A DNA stretch of 64,000 nucleotides. It comes from Triatoma infestans. Taxonomy: Eukaryota > Arthropoda > Insecta > Hemiptera > Reduviidae. The position numbers and the translations under genes are program-made. The stretch covers positions 62,001 through 126,000 of the forward strand of contig JAAEAF010000183.1 in NCBI GenBank assembly GCA_011037195.1. The letters are read 5' to 3'. Numbering within the stretch: the first letter of the stretch is position 1; each line of letters begins with the position of its first letter. Shown here piece after piece: positions 37,120-48,703 of the stretch. A model generated the notes under the pieces. It was given only the letters and a program-made list of their open reading frames with translations, was not told the origin of the DNA and made no database searches.

Positions 37120-40100
37120 TTCCAGCTCTGCGGAACCAACCACCACAACAAATGTGTTATGTATGTTTGTAGTAGCGTGTAGCACGAACGGTTTTTAAAG
37201 GGCTTGTATTATGTAAGTTTTAAAGATAGAAGTATTAGAAATAGAGAATAAGAACCACTTTTAAATAAATAATTTAACTATGTATTAAATTAGTAAATTT
37301 ACAAGATTAATTTTGAATTTTGAATTAACTTATACTTAACTACTTACCAGTAGCTATATTGTTTGAAACTCAAATGTTAACACTTAAACTGGCACTGAAT
37401 TTAAGAGCGCAATTCCTGATACAAATGTTCTGGTTCTATGTCTAATTCAGACTGTTCTTGTTTGAAAGCAGAATTTAGACTGTCCTGGAATCGTAATGTT
37501 TAATTTTGAAAATCCATTTTTAATAGTAATTTAACAATAATATTTTTCATCTTACAAATTATTAAGTGTATGGTGAAAACTTATGCCACAAAAAAAAATT
37601 CTATTTCCCACGAATGAAATCATTAAAAAAATCTTTTAATTACAGCATCCAAAAAAAAAAAAAATGGCGTCTTGTTATAAGAGCTAAAACTGGGAAAAAA
37701 TGATGCATTAATTTAATAAAATCCTAAATTTTATTTTTCTAATCAAATTCTAATTTATATTAAAATCAATTTAACAAAAATAAATAAATTATTAACATAA
37801 TTTTATATTATTTGTGTGAACTTTTAAAAAAATATTATATGATTTTTGACAATTTAAAATAAAAAATTATTGAATTATTAATTTAATTACACGATAATTG
37901 AAAATCAAAAAGGATAGGTATATTAAAATATTGCATTTCAATAAGTATTTTTCGCAAAATTACGGATCCGTTGCCTGGCCCCTACCCACTTCCTCGCTTT
38001 TTCCGTGGCGTCATCAGCTCTGGTGAACACCAATTCTTATATGTAAGTAAAATTAACTCACTGTACATTGGGTAAATTAATAATTATTTATGAAATTCAC
38101 TTCACAAATTATTAAATAAACAGTAAGTATTAAAAATGTATGTGAGAATATTACTTTTTGATTTAAACAAATGAAATAAACTACGTCTTAAAATTCAGGT
38201 AAAATTTACTATTTAACACTAATGATTCAGAAACCTTTTCATTCCATTAGAAAAATAGTATTTTAATCTATTTTAATAAAATAAAAGTTGGATTTAAAGA
38301 TTTTTTTAAAATTTCGAATGCTGTTTTCAAAAAATTAAACGAATAATTAGGATAACTGAAACCACTAATTCAATATGGCGTGACTATGATAAAGATTGTT
38401 TTTTTTTTTCATTGGACACCTAGTTTCTTATTTTTCATAGACATATAAAAGTGCTTAAAAAGATTTATTTCTGTATTTTTATTTACTAAAAATTTTCTAA
38501 TTTAATTTTAAATAGATTTCAAATCAATCGATGATCGATCGATATATCAGAACTACAATAGTAATTATGGGAGTCATAATTTGTAAATTAATTACAAGGC
38601 TATGAAAATGTCCTTAAATAATATTTCTATGCAAATTTTTCTTTACAAATTAGAAATTATCGGAGAATTTATGACAAAGAATTAATTAAAAATCACGTAT
38701 CTGCCATTCGGACAAAGATCGAGGCTTGCTTACAATGAGAAGATAATTCAATATTTTATGAAGTCTTCATTTTTCTTATTTCATCAAACACTTCAATTCT
38801 GAAATCCATTATTTGTAGATTCAGTTTATTATTATTATTTTTTGTTTGTTTTTTAAACCCCAAAACACTCATATTAATTACTTAGAAAAGTCAAAATCTC
38901 AATCAAAACAAATCAAAATTTCAATTCGCTGCCATAATTGTCTCGTTAATAATTTCAACAGGAAAACTTCCTAAGTTGATTACGACTTCTGAATGCCTAA
39001 ATTTTGCTTTTAATTTCATTATATACTAAATCACAATGAATACATGGCTATATTGAAATGTTAGGTAAGTGTTTTTTTTTTTTTAATCTGTGATTGTTTC
39101 CAATTCTTCAAACATGCAGGAAATTCTGAAAGCTAACCTTCAAGTTGCAAAAAGGTAGAAAGGATTCTGTTGAAATGATTATTTCTTTTTTAAATTAACA
39201 CAAATAAAAATAATTAAATTTTAAGATAACAAAGGAAATCAAAAGAAGTTACTTATACATCGCAAGTTTGATTGATTGATTTGTTTTAATTTATTAACAT
39301 ATTCTTAAGAATCAAACGAAGTTTTTGTTAATTTTCACACTTCACAGTTTTAATTTAAAGAAAATTCGAAACTTTTTATGAACATTGGAAAAATGAAAGT
39401 TGATATCAATTCAAACATTTTAATGAGTACTTACTTTACTTGTGCAATCCTTAAGTTTTTCCGTTCATTTTGGGTGGTCACTATTTAAGTTTCACTTATA
39501 TTAATTCAATATTTATGAATTTGGAATTTATAGACAAAAAGAATCATTTAAAAAAAAAAAAACACCTTTGTCGCCATAACACCAACACTCAACACGTTAA
39601 CTAACCATAAGAAATGCTCCCTTCTATTATGTTTTCGATATAATTTAATTAAGGAAACGACAGAATATTATTGGCGGAAGAGTTGTTTATGTTAACATCT
39701 GTAAACAGATATTATGGTCTCATTCATATTTAAATTCAAATTTAAATACATTTATTTAAGGTCAGTATTTACAAATATACATTATAAACATAAAGAGTGT
39801 CATAACAGTTGTCTTTAACTTGTTACTTAACGTAAATAATAACATAACAATATGACTTATCTCATAATTCGGGCAAAATTACCCTTTAAAAAACTTGATA
39901 AAGCTGAAACCTATTAACTTATTCTCGTTTTAATTCTTTTATGTACACAACTATTATACTATAATTATTATATCATCTCCCTAATTCAACAATAAATTAA
40001 ACTGTTTACATGTTCTTCATTTTTCTCAATTAAATTCCTTGAAATTTCTATTTTATATTGGAACATATTGAAATTATGTAAAACTATTGTTCTTAATTTT

Positions 40101-40735
40101 ATTTTAATGTTTGATGATAAATAATATTTTATCAGATGAAGACTTTATAATTAAAAAAACTATAAAATAATTTTATATGACTGATTGGACAAAAAAAATT
40201 GGTCAATCATAATCCATGACCTTATCTCATAGATTCCACATAGATCCTAATAAGTTACTTCGAATTTAACTATTGATTTAGCTAAAAGTATTTTTGATTG
40301 ACACAATTCTAACACTAGTACCTACTTGTAAATTATTTATTAAACACGGTATTATGGCTGTTTTATGTACCTAGATAGATAAGATTATTAAAATAAACAA
40401 TAAAATATTTAAATGTAAAAATATTATGGACAATGACAAGACCGATTATTATGTTTTTATGGCTCTGAAATAGTTTGAAGAGATAATTATAAATTTTTAT
40501 TTTATAATTTTATTTTAATGACATTTGTATAATAGCTATTTGTGAAAGTTTTATACAATTTACATATTAACTGACAGAGATAATTCAGTTATGCAATTGC
40601 TTACTTCATTATAAACTGGGAGTTTTTTTGATACACTTAAGCCCTAACAACATTCCAGAAGATACACTGGATTTTCTAGTTTATTTAATTTAAATATAGT
40701 TTAAAGTTCAAAATTGAAGTTTATTTTGTAGAGCT
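37120..40735. other. AT-rich intergenic tract with one GC-rich patch
   Basis: No gene called. A GC-rich patch at 37965-38040 is conspicuous in AT-rich surroundings. On the + strand it ends in a good donor-like TAT/GTAAGT at about 38040. On the - strand a roughly 30-codon open stretch (E-L-V-F-T-R-A-D-D-A-T-E-K-A-R-K-W) runs through it. It may be an exon or a repeat end; I cannot decide. The rest is homopolymer-rich and featureless. Confidence 0.4.
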
Positions 40736-40739
40736 TCTT

Positions 40740-41190
40740 TTTTTCTCATTGACCCACTGGTCCTGGACGACTTCATCTCTTTTGCTGCAGACCAAATTTC
40801 TTCTTGTAAACACTTCAGTCTACCTGTTTCTTGTTTTCCTACAAATTGTTACGAATAACTGGCAATAGTGGTTTTAGTTCTTTTATGTAGCATGTGGCCA
40901 AACCTAGGCTTCTCTGCTCTATTACCTCTATGCTGGACATTACTCCGTGAGAGATCTTATTGTCATCTTTGGTCTCTTCAATTTTTTTTCTTTCTAAATT
41001 TCTGAGAAACCCCATTTTTGTTGCCCTATGTCTGAATTATCTTTTTCTGTTCAGGACTTACAAGTGTATTGAGTTCCGGTTTAGAAACCCTCTTTTTAAC
41101 GTTGTTAAACATCCTGTTTGCTGCTCCTATATGTTCCTTTATTTGATATCGATCTAATATTCTCTGATAAGTGGGCTCCCACATATTAGA
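40740..41190 (-). pseudogene. Degenerate LINE C-terminus
   Basis: On the - strand: I-L-D-R-Y-Q-I-K-E-H-I-G-A-A-N-R-M-F-N, then K-P-R-F-G-H-M-L-H-K, then R-L-K-C-L-Q-E-E-I-W with K-E-M-K-S-S-R. The order resembles the C-terminal part of LINEs whose ORF2 ends in the L-R-W-x-GH-x-x-R segment. Multiple stops. Low sequence quality, so the clade is left open. Confidence 0.4.
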
Positions 41191-41492
41191 AATATACAAC
41201 CTTTAAAGAAAAAAATTACAAGAAGAAACTGATATTTTAATCGTTCTAATACACTTTTATAAGCTTGGATATTTATCCATTAGCCCAGTTGATCGTTTTA
41301 CCTTAAAACATTAATAAATTCCTTTTCTATTGTGTACATAAATGTAGTAATATAAAATGCTGCATTAACCTTTCTAAAAACATCAATAACTAAAAGAAAA
41401 CATATAACTGAAAACATAAAAATAAATTAAAAATGCAATTCTCTATTAAATATTATTAAATTACAACAATATCCCCTGCTTCATTTTGTGGT

Positions 41493-41530
41493 CATCGACC
41501 GGTTTCGGGCGTTCGCCCATCTTCAGGATG
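41493..41530 (-). ncRNA. Hammerhead-like ribozyme motif, family A, left arm
   Basis: On the - strand: stem I CAUC/GAUG, CUGAAGA, extra U, GGGC-GAAC-GCCC, GAAA, ACCGGU, C. Core intact. Confidence 0.55.
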
Positions 41531-41619
41531 CGTTTTTCAAATAGTATGACAACACAGACTTGCACAGAGTAAGTCGATGCTCTGTGCAAGTCTGTGTTGT
41601 CACACTGTCTGAAAAAACG

Positions 41620-41657
41620 CATCCTGAAGATGGGCGAACGCCCGAAACCGGTCGATG
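41620..41657 (+). ncRNA. Hammerhead-like ribozyme motif, family A, right arm
   Basis: Stem I CAUC 41620-41623 with GAUG 41654-41657. CUGAAGA 41624-41630, extra U 41631, stem II 41632-41643, GAAA 41644-41647, ACCGGU, C 41653. Identical in core to 37038-37075. Confidence 0.55.
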
Positions 41658-41679
41658 ACCACAAAAATGAAGCAGGTTA

Positions 41680-42390
41680 CCATGGAAAATGTCTCCGATA
41701 CTTTCCAGCTCTGCGGAATCAACCCCCACAACAACCTGATATATAGCATTGAAGTGATAAGACATGCTTCATCTTCTCTTTATCACATAGTGAAACAAAT
41801 GAAACAGTACACATTTCTTGCACCACTAAAATTCAAATTTAGCGTTTTAGACTCGTGTTTCATAATGTAGGTAGTTTTGTGTTGCGTGTTACTGCAAAAT
41901 AAATAGATAATTTTTATATCAGCTGTAAAAAGAAGAGTTTTGCATATTAATCAATCGATCATAAATTTTTTTTTTAATCAATCTCATTTTATCTAGTATT
42001 GGGGTCAAACAGACTCCCAGGCTAAATATTTTGACATTCACTAGATAGGTGAAACCATTCTTTTGTCAGAGATTTAAACATTATTTATAACAAAATAACT
42101 TTTTACTGATTACCTTTCCTCAACTAGAAATGTTGGCAGATGTGAATCGAGGAATATCAAAACTTTTTGTGTGCGTATATTTAATGTTCAGACTATCAAT
42201 AATTTATAGTAAATTACATGATAAGTTGTTTTCACTTCTAAGGAAGTTCTAAGGAACAAAATCAAGCCACTTAACACGCCAACATCTTTTTAAACTTCCT
42301 AGAAAATAAGCTATAATATTTATGCTTACATTTTACAATCCAAGTCTTTCGAATCATGCATTTTCACATTTTTGAAATTTGTTCTGAGAA
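41680..42390. other. Intergenic, no gene seen
   Basis: AT-rich, nothing recognised. Confidence 0.5.
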
Positions 42391-42393
42391 GTA

Positions 42394-42780
42394 TTATTAT
42401 TATTATTATTATTATTATCCAACCTCGGGTGGGCTATATCCCGGCACTGCAGCCAACAGAGGCTTATTGTGCCACCCCCGACAGTTCCTAGTAGACAAAC
42501 CCTCCCTCCTTAAGGAGTTTGAGGACCTTCACCACACCGGTCATTTTGAGCTACTAGCTCCTCAGGTCGCAAAGTACCAAAGGTTTCATACCTCAATTTG
42601 ATTATTGCAACGCAATCGAACAACAGATGGGAGGCCGTTTCCTCCTCTTCCTGACATAGTCTGCACAAGGGTTCCGCTCGAATGAGTCCTACCTTGTACA
42701 GATGTTTCCTGAAACCTAGTGGAATGAGGCTCACCCCCCCCGATTCTATTCTATTCCTGAACCTACCATGACCCTAAATA
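42394..42780 (-). pseudogene. LINE C-terminal relic with (TTA)n tail
   Basis: On the - strand (42734-42510): G-F-R-K-H-L-Y-K-V-G-L-I, then L-C-R-L-C-Q-E-E-E-E-T-A-S-H-L-L-F-D-C, a complete C-x2-C...H-x4-C knuckle of an R1/jockey-type ORF2 end. The sequence then runs to a (TTA)n stretch at 42394-42418, which on the - strand is the (TAA)n tail of the LINE. It is 5' truncated. Confidence 0.75.
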
Positions 42781-42784
42781 GTCC

Positions 42785-43380
42785 CGTCACCAGAGAAATC
42801 TGGCTCCTACTCAGACCAAGAGTCATTTGGGTTCTTCGTTTACACAGTCCTGGCATCATCCTTTTACTGTGTATAACACCCGGGTCTGAGAACTAAAAAG
42901 AATTGGTAACGTTATTGCGTCATATCATGGAAAGTTCTTTTTAGAAATTGATTTGATTTTGTTCTCAGACCGTTAGCGATACCTACCCGAACGTTATCAC
43001 AACTTTTATTTTTAGCTATGATTGTGGTGTCATCCGCATAAAACAAGAAGCTTCGTGAGCATTCAACATCATTGTAATTGATTTGATTTTGTTCTGAAAT
43101 TCTTTAAAAAATAAAATAATTTATCACATGATATATTAACTTATTTGTTCACTTTTAGTCTGCATTTTAAATTTATCACAATATTTTTACACTCCCCGAT
43201 TCACATGTGCTAAAACATTCTAGTTCAGGAGAAATAATAAGAAAAACGGTAATTTTAGTATAGGAAATTTGTAATAAAGTGGAGTGGTCCTAAAACAGAG
43301 TCTGGAAGAACTCCAGACTTTACCGGTTTTAATTCCGATCTTTCTCCTTTTTGTAACACCTATTGCTTTCTACCTATTAG
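42785..43380. other. Mixed LINE debris
   Basis: GC-richer patches near 42785-43060 probably belong to the neighbouring LINE but carry no readable motif. Nothing else is seen. Confidence 0.35.
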
Positions 43381-43384
43381 ATAT

Positions 43385-43615
43385 TGCTTAAAAAAGTCCC
43401 AACTGAACACCATCTATGCCATACTTATGCAATTTGTTTAATAATATTTTGTGTGATACTATATCAGGAGCTTTTTTTTCAAATCACAAAACGTAATCTC
43501 AGATATTTCTTTTATTTCAGAGGCTTGAAATATTTTCTCAACTAAGGCACAACATATGGCATGTTGTGTTGAATTGTTTGCCCTATAGCTATACTGGATT
43601 CTTATGAAATAGGCC
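43385..43615 (-). pseudogene. Reverse transcriptase relic (motif 2 to motif A)
   Basis: On the - strand, 43613-43500 reads Q-Y-S-Y-R-A-N-N-S-T-Q-H-A-I (ancestor Q-F-G-F-R-x-x-x-S-T-x-H-A-I). After a frameshift in an A run comes A-P-D-I-V-S-H-K-I-L-L-N-K-L-H-K-Y-G-I (ancestor A-F-D-T-V-x-H-x-I-L-L-x-K-L-x-x-Y-G-I). The first catalytic aspartate position is followed by P in place of F. Fragment of a jockey/CR1-like RT. Confidence 0.6.
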
Positions 43616-44029
43616 TATAGTTAGTGTTCTTTACTTTATTATTCTATTTTCATGTAAGTAGGTTTATTTATTGTTTCTTGTATCTATATTTTAATAGTGT
43701 GTAGCTGATATAGGTTATTTTTTCTGTATTTTTTGTGTCTTGATTTTGCTTTATTTTAATTTTGTCCTAGCTTATTTTTATAATTTTAAAGGCTAATTAG
43801 GCATTAATTCAAATAAAGTTTCTCACTAACCATGGTAATTTTCTTTTATTTAGATTTTTATTTCTTTTATGTTGTATTACTGTAATATATTTTCCTACTT
43901 TGGTTTTTATTTTGTTTATCTTTTGTTATCCTTCGGCAGACGGGTTAACTCTTGCCTAGGTATACTACTTGGCAAAATATTTTCTTCTTTGTAATTCTTT
44001 ATGGAAATAAAGTTATATTTTATTATTAT

Positions 44030-44400
44030 TAGTCCTGACCACTTAGCTATCTATTTGACAAGGCTTCTACCCTTTTTACGACATCTTTCACTTCTGTTTG
44101 CTCCATATGGCTTTGCTTTTGTCTATGGCTATAACATCCTGCCTTTTCTACTTTTAATTCCGAACATCTTTCTCACCATAGCTTCTTTGGATAGTCTGAA
44201 GCGTTTTTGTCGTGTAAGCCTAAGATTCAGCAATATACAGTAGACAGGACATATGCATGATACATATGTAGTTCTAAAACCGTATGTATTCATTAGGAAC
44301 AAACTTCATTACACTCCTGGCCATTCGAAATTGATTAACAGCTTTCAGTAAACTCTTTCCGTAATACACCTTATTTTTACATTTTGAACAAATATAACTC
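44030..44400 (-). pseudogene. LINE C-terminal relic
   Basis: On the - strand: Y-G-K-S-L-L-K-A-V-N-Q-F, then L-T-R-Q-K-R-F-R-L-S-K-E-A-M-V-R-K-M-F-G-I, then V-K-D-V-V-K-R-V-E-A-L. This follows the pattern 'L-T-x-x-x-x-x-x-L-x-x-x-x-x-x-M-x-R-x-M-x-G-I...V-x-D-V-x-x-R-I-x-x-L-K' of LINE ORF2 tails. Broken by stops. Confidence 0.55.
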
Positions 44401-44409
44401 TGATTTTGA

Positions 44410-45595
44410 TGTTTAACAAATAGAACGGTTTTTGTCATTATTAATAATCTATCTTACTTCTCTATTAATTAAACTATTAATTGATTATTATTTTTTTTTT
44501 ACAGGTAATGCGGGAGTGGTTGCTAACGGGAGTGCTTTTTATACTTTATTATCAAAATAAATTGATTATTTTAACTAGTGCGTTATAACAAAGTTCATCC
44601 ACGGATATTCCAAATTCCGCCCAGAACTAGTAATGCGTTTCTTCTATTTTGCGATTATAATACTTTAAACTGTGTCCAGTGTCCAGTGCAATGAAGAGAA
44701 AGAAGAGAAGACATCGATGGATATGCAACTGCAAGAGATTGTTACATATTCCAACCTACAGCAATAAAGGTAGGCTGGGGAATTATAGTGGTCCATGTTT
44801 ATGTTGACTTTATGTGGCACTCTGGGATTCTCTGCAATAGTATTGCTATAAAAATATTAGAATAAAATGAGCTCAGTTTAAATAATTACAGAATAATTAT
44901 AATTCCTTCTAATTATTATGTCATATTGCATGCATTTTTGCTGTATAAATTCTATATTTCTTAGGCCTTTTTAAAGATTGATTATTTGGTATTAATGAAA
45001 GTGCGATATATTATTAATTACTTGTAACATTTTGTTTAGTAAAAGTCTTCCTTCTGGAAAATGCTTAGATTTTTTTGAGTTTACTTGTTCATTCAAAATA
45101 GTTTCATTAATAAATTCGTTAAATATATTAATAAATTTTGAAATAATTTATGACAACAATGATATTTTGCATGATCCTGTTTATACAGTTAATAATTGGA
45201 ATTATAATTATTTAATAAAACATTTATATGGCCACTATTAATATCCTTCTTCGGAACTTCCAGTCCAGGTAGAGCAGAGTCGGTGAGTGAATTCTTGATA
45301 TGTTTATTATTTTCATGCTTGACATCAATTCTTGACATGTTTGCAGGTTGTAGTTGTATACTATCGACCAATAATCCCAATTAAACACTATTTTAAAGAT
45401 ATTCACCCAAATAATTCTAGAACGATCAATATTAATGTGATGACGACTAAGTGCGTTGCCGGAAATGCAATGCGTCTTTAGAAAACGACGGTTATGCCTT
45501 GACAACTTATTTATTTTGATAGTATTTCTCAATTTGAGTTAGAATATAAACGCAGTGACTTTTTTGCAATATTTGTGGATTCTTTTAATAGTTTG
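44410..45595. other. Intergenic, unresolved
   Basis: A short + frame at 44691 (M-K-R-K-K-R-R-H-R-W) is not supported as a gene. 45224-45532 has a 102-residue - frame with no domain I recognise; it abuts the LINE relics and may be part of them. Confidence 0.4.
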
Positions 45596-45599
45596 AATC

Positions 45600-45839
45600 T
45601 TAACCTCTTGTGGTATAGAATTAGTATTTTTAAAAAATATTCATGAAAATGCAAACATTAGAGTGAAATCGGGAGGGGCATTAAGCGAAGAAATAAAATC
45701 AACTAAAAGGATTCTTCAAGGGAAAGTGCTTTCTGATTACCTGTTTAGCTTATTTATCAACGACGTTGAAGATTTCTTTCGAGTAAATGGGATATTAGGT
45801 ATTCCGCTAACTTCCAGCTGTGAATACTCTTATCTCTAA
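45600..45839 (+). pseudogene. Reverse transcriptase relic, motif B region
   Basis: A continuous + frame reads N-A-N-I-R-V-K-S-G-G-A-L-S-E-E, then T-K-R-I-L-Q-G-K-V-L-S-D-Y-L-F-S-L-F-I-N-D. This matches the RT palm segment 'G-V-x-Q-G-x-x-L-S-P-x-L-F-S-L-F-I-N-D' (with S-D for S-P). It stops at TAA 45837-45839. The preceding and following RT motifs are missing, and the downstream DNA is a different LINE on the other strand. Confidence 0.65.
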
Positions 45840-46752
45840 GTGCTGCCGATAAGGAGATTTTCTTGGCCCACTCCCTTCTTATATAAGCATAAAACTGAAT
45901 CTACTAGCCAAAGTAGACGGTTGTTTCTGTTGATGTTGTTTTCACTTTTGTAAGTAGAGTTATGTATGGCCGTATAGATTGTCTGTGTGAACATATCAAT
46001 TGATGTATTAATGTCTTCAGTTGTTTCATAATGAGTAGCTATTGTCAGGAGCCGGTTTATGTCATGTCTGTAGGTATCCCACTCAATTTTTCTAGTGACT
46101 AGTTTTGGCCTTGGCTCACTATGGGTGTGAAACCTGCATAGTACTGGAAGATGGTCAGAATCTAGTTCGTTCATTGAATCCAGATATATGGTTACGTTAA
46201 TGTTGAGTGACAATGCAATGTCCAGTATGTCGGGTTGGTAGTTACATTGAGAGGGGTAGAAGGTAAGCTCGTCTGGGGTAGAAATTAGAATGTGTAAGTA
46301 GTCTGGTACCGTTGTTGTTGGTGATTCGACATCCCCAATGTGTGTGCTTACTGTTAAGCTTCTAGTAATAGTGTACAGTTTTGTTTGCAAATAAGTTGAA
46401 GGTCGTCTTGCAGAAGTCGAGTGTTTGGTCTCAAGTAGGCTGATGTAATCGTTAGAGGTCCTCTGTCAGTACTTATCTGTATCGCTAGGTCTTCAAGATT
46501 ATGAAGTGCAGGTAAAGAGAATTCATGGTGTCTGATATTTCTTTTCACGCAGAGGGCGACTTCTTCTGAAGCTATACATGTTGTATCCTGATATTTTAAG
46601 TCGTCCGTGGTGGTAAGGTGTGTTTCGGTGATGCAGGCAATATCAATGTTGTATCTAGTAAGAAAGTCTACAAATGTAGAGGTTCGTATTTTTAGTACAT
46701 TCCGGTTTACTAGGGTTAAATTGTGTGCAGCGAGATATCTATGGTTGTCCAT
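45836..46752 (-). pseudogene. Jockey-like LINE endonuclease domain
   Basis: On the - strand, 46752-46354 encodes the start of an apurinic-type endonuclease domain: N-I-D-I-A-C-I-T-E-T-H (catalytic glutamate in the E-T-H motif), then V-A-L-C-V-K-R-N, and a frame end after L-I-C-K-Q. The next frame (46390-45836) resumes with Y-Q-P-D-I-L-D-I-A-L and D-S-D-H-L-P-V-L (the S-D-H-x-P-V catalytic box). The middle of the domain (the G-D-F-N-A-x-H box) is missing, so there is an internal deletion and frameshift. Followed on the same strand by L-W-L-V-D-S. Confidence 0.8.
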
Positions 46753-46959
46753 TGTTCGAAAAAATTAAGTTCTGCATCAAGTTGGTGATTAGTTGTTTCA
46801 TATGTGGAATGAGAGGTGTGATTACTTTTAGGAGTATATCATTGATCAAAGTAATAATGGGTGAGTTAGGTTCAGAAGAGTGAATGGTTTGGTAGAGTTC
46901 TGATCAGGCGACCTACTTGTTTGTCGTCTTTGTGACCAGTAGTTAGGAGAAAGGTGGAA

Positions 46960-48190
46960 GAACGCAATAGTGGTAGTTTTTCACAAGTCTGGGAAGCCAA
47001 AATCTGATCCTAACAGTTATCGCCCAATTAGCCTCTTAAGCTCTCTCTCTAAAATACTAGAAAAACTAATCTACAAAAGACTCTTACAACACTTGGCAGA
47101 CACAAACATAATTCCACAACATCAGTTCGGATTTAGAACAAGACATTCCCATTACATCAACTTAAAAGAATCGCAGAACACATTGTACAAAACTTCGAGG
47201 GCAGAAAATTCACAGCAGCTGTCTTTCTAGACGTAGCAGCCGCAGTGGACACATTTTGGCACTCTGAGCTACTCTACAAACTTAGAAACACAAATGCACC
47301 TGATTACATTATTCACATTATTGGATCCTTTCTACAGGACAGAACCTTGCAAGTAAGACTTAACAGCACGTACAGTACTAAACGACGAATTCTCGCTGGA
47401 CTACCATAGGGGCAATCATGAGCCCAATACTTTTCAGTTTCTACTGCTCTGACATACCTGAACCTCCTTCAACGACACTAGCCACATACGCTGACGACAC
47501 TATGGTAGCTTCTTCCAACCCACACTTAAACAGTAGCATCACTGACTGACTAAAAGACGTCTTTAGAATCAATATCAAACTGGTTCCAGCGATGGTAACT
47601 AAAGCTAAACGTTTCCAAAACTGAAGCAAAACTCTTCGCTCTGCGACTGTTTCGGAATGAGAACCTTCGTATTCTGCATATCAACAACCAAGAAGTCCCT
47701 TGGAAACAAAACGACCAAGGAGTGCGCTATCTCGCCGTGATCCTGGGCACAAGACTCACATGGAGACTACACATTAACACTAAACTACAACAAGCATACA
47801 CCCGACTGAACCAGCTCTACCCACTCATTAACAGAAACACACCATCAAACACTTCTGCACCACACTTCTCTATAATACGCTTCTCAAACCTCTCCTGACA
47901 TAGGCCTCCCATCTGGATCACACAGCAAGCAACACACTGACGAAATGATTACAGACATTTCAGAACAAAGTAGTACGAACAGCACTAAACGCACCCTGGT
48001 TTATCAGGAACACCGAAATACACAGAGAACTTGATACTGCAGACATACATACACACATGACCAAATTAACAGACCGCTTCTTCTTAACACTATTCTTAAT
48101 ACATTACCAACATCTATCACACTACCATATAGGCGAGCCTACCTCATCAAGAAGATTGAAATTCCCACTTTATCAAGACCTGTAATTTTT
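46960..48190 (+). pseudogene. Jockey-like LINE reverse transcriptase
   Basis: On the + strand: K-P-K-S-D-P-N-S-Y-R-P-I-S-L-L-S, then L-I-Y-K-R-L, then Q-H-Q-F-G-F-R (all open to 47230). After a frame change comes A-A-V-F-L-D-V-A-A-A-V-D-T-F-W-H (motif A), I-L-A-G-L-P-stop-G (motif B with one stop), L-A-T-Y-A-D-D-T (motif C with the catalytic Y-A-D-D at about 47486-47497), and V-R-Y-L-x-V-I-L. It fades out near 48190. Several stops, so dead. It lies head to head with the endonuclease relic at 45836-46752, probably the same family after an inversion. Confidence 0.85.
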
Positions 48191-48700
48191 CCTCTTCTGT
48201 TTACCCGTATGTGTAAAGTTCTATGTGAACTGGTCCATATATTTTGATTGTAAATATTACAATATTTTCTATTTTTTTTTTTTGGAAAAATAAAATTAAT
48301 ATGAAAATGTAAAACAATTTTACTAATTTAGACATCATTTATAAAGATTTTCTTCTCTTTTTTTAAATTATTCTGAAATTGTTTAAAAATATGATTATAA
48401 AAAAAAAAAACAAGAAATAAACGGTTTCTTAATAGTATATTTTTTATTTATTTAATTTTAACATTAGAGAACAAAGTTAGCATGCCAATTTTTGTTAACT
48501 TCTTAATTGTTGAATATTTTTTGTTTTACTTATGTTTTTTCTATATTTTTACGTAATATTAATATTCTGGTTAATTATGGGTAAAACATAAACAATCATT
48601 AGGAATTCAGTAAGAATAGTTATACTGTTTTTTTTTTATTGTATAACGAGTACATAAAAGATCAGATTATATTTATTTTATTCTGATAACTAAACATAAT
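48190..48700. other. AT-rich, no gene seen
   Basis: Homopolymer-rich intergenic DNA between LINE debris and a foldback element. Confidence 0.5.
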
Positions 48701-48703
48701 GAA

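Larger units (their letters stand above)
41475..41676. mobile_element. Foldback family A, compact 202-bp palindrome
   Basis: Left arm CCTGCTTCATTTTGTGGTC and right arm its reverse complement, with the AACACAGACTTGCACAGAG inner block meeting at a very short centre near 41575. Only a few mismatches between arms. The outer-end sequence continues to the right (TTTCCAGCTCTGCGGAATC). Confidence 0.8.

Noticed and set aside
15122..41765. Frames through the foldback arms (for example 36991-37185, 41523-41765, 41461-41664) as proteins
   Set aside because: They are translations of the inverted-repeat arms; the same arms appear on both strands and in different frames, so no protein is conserved.
45224..45532. 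102-residue - frame as a gene
   Set aside because: No recognised motif; lies among LINE relics; no start or splice context.
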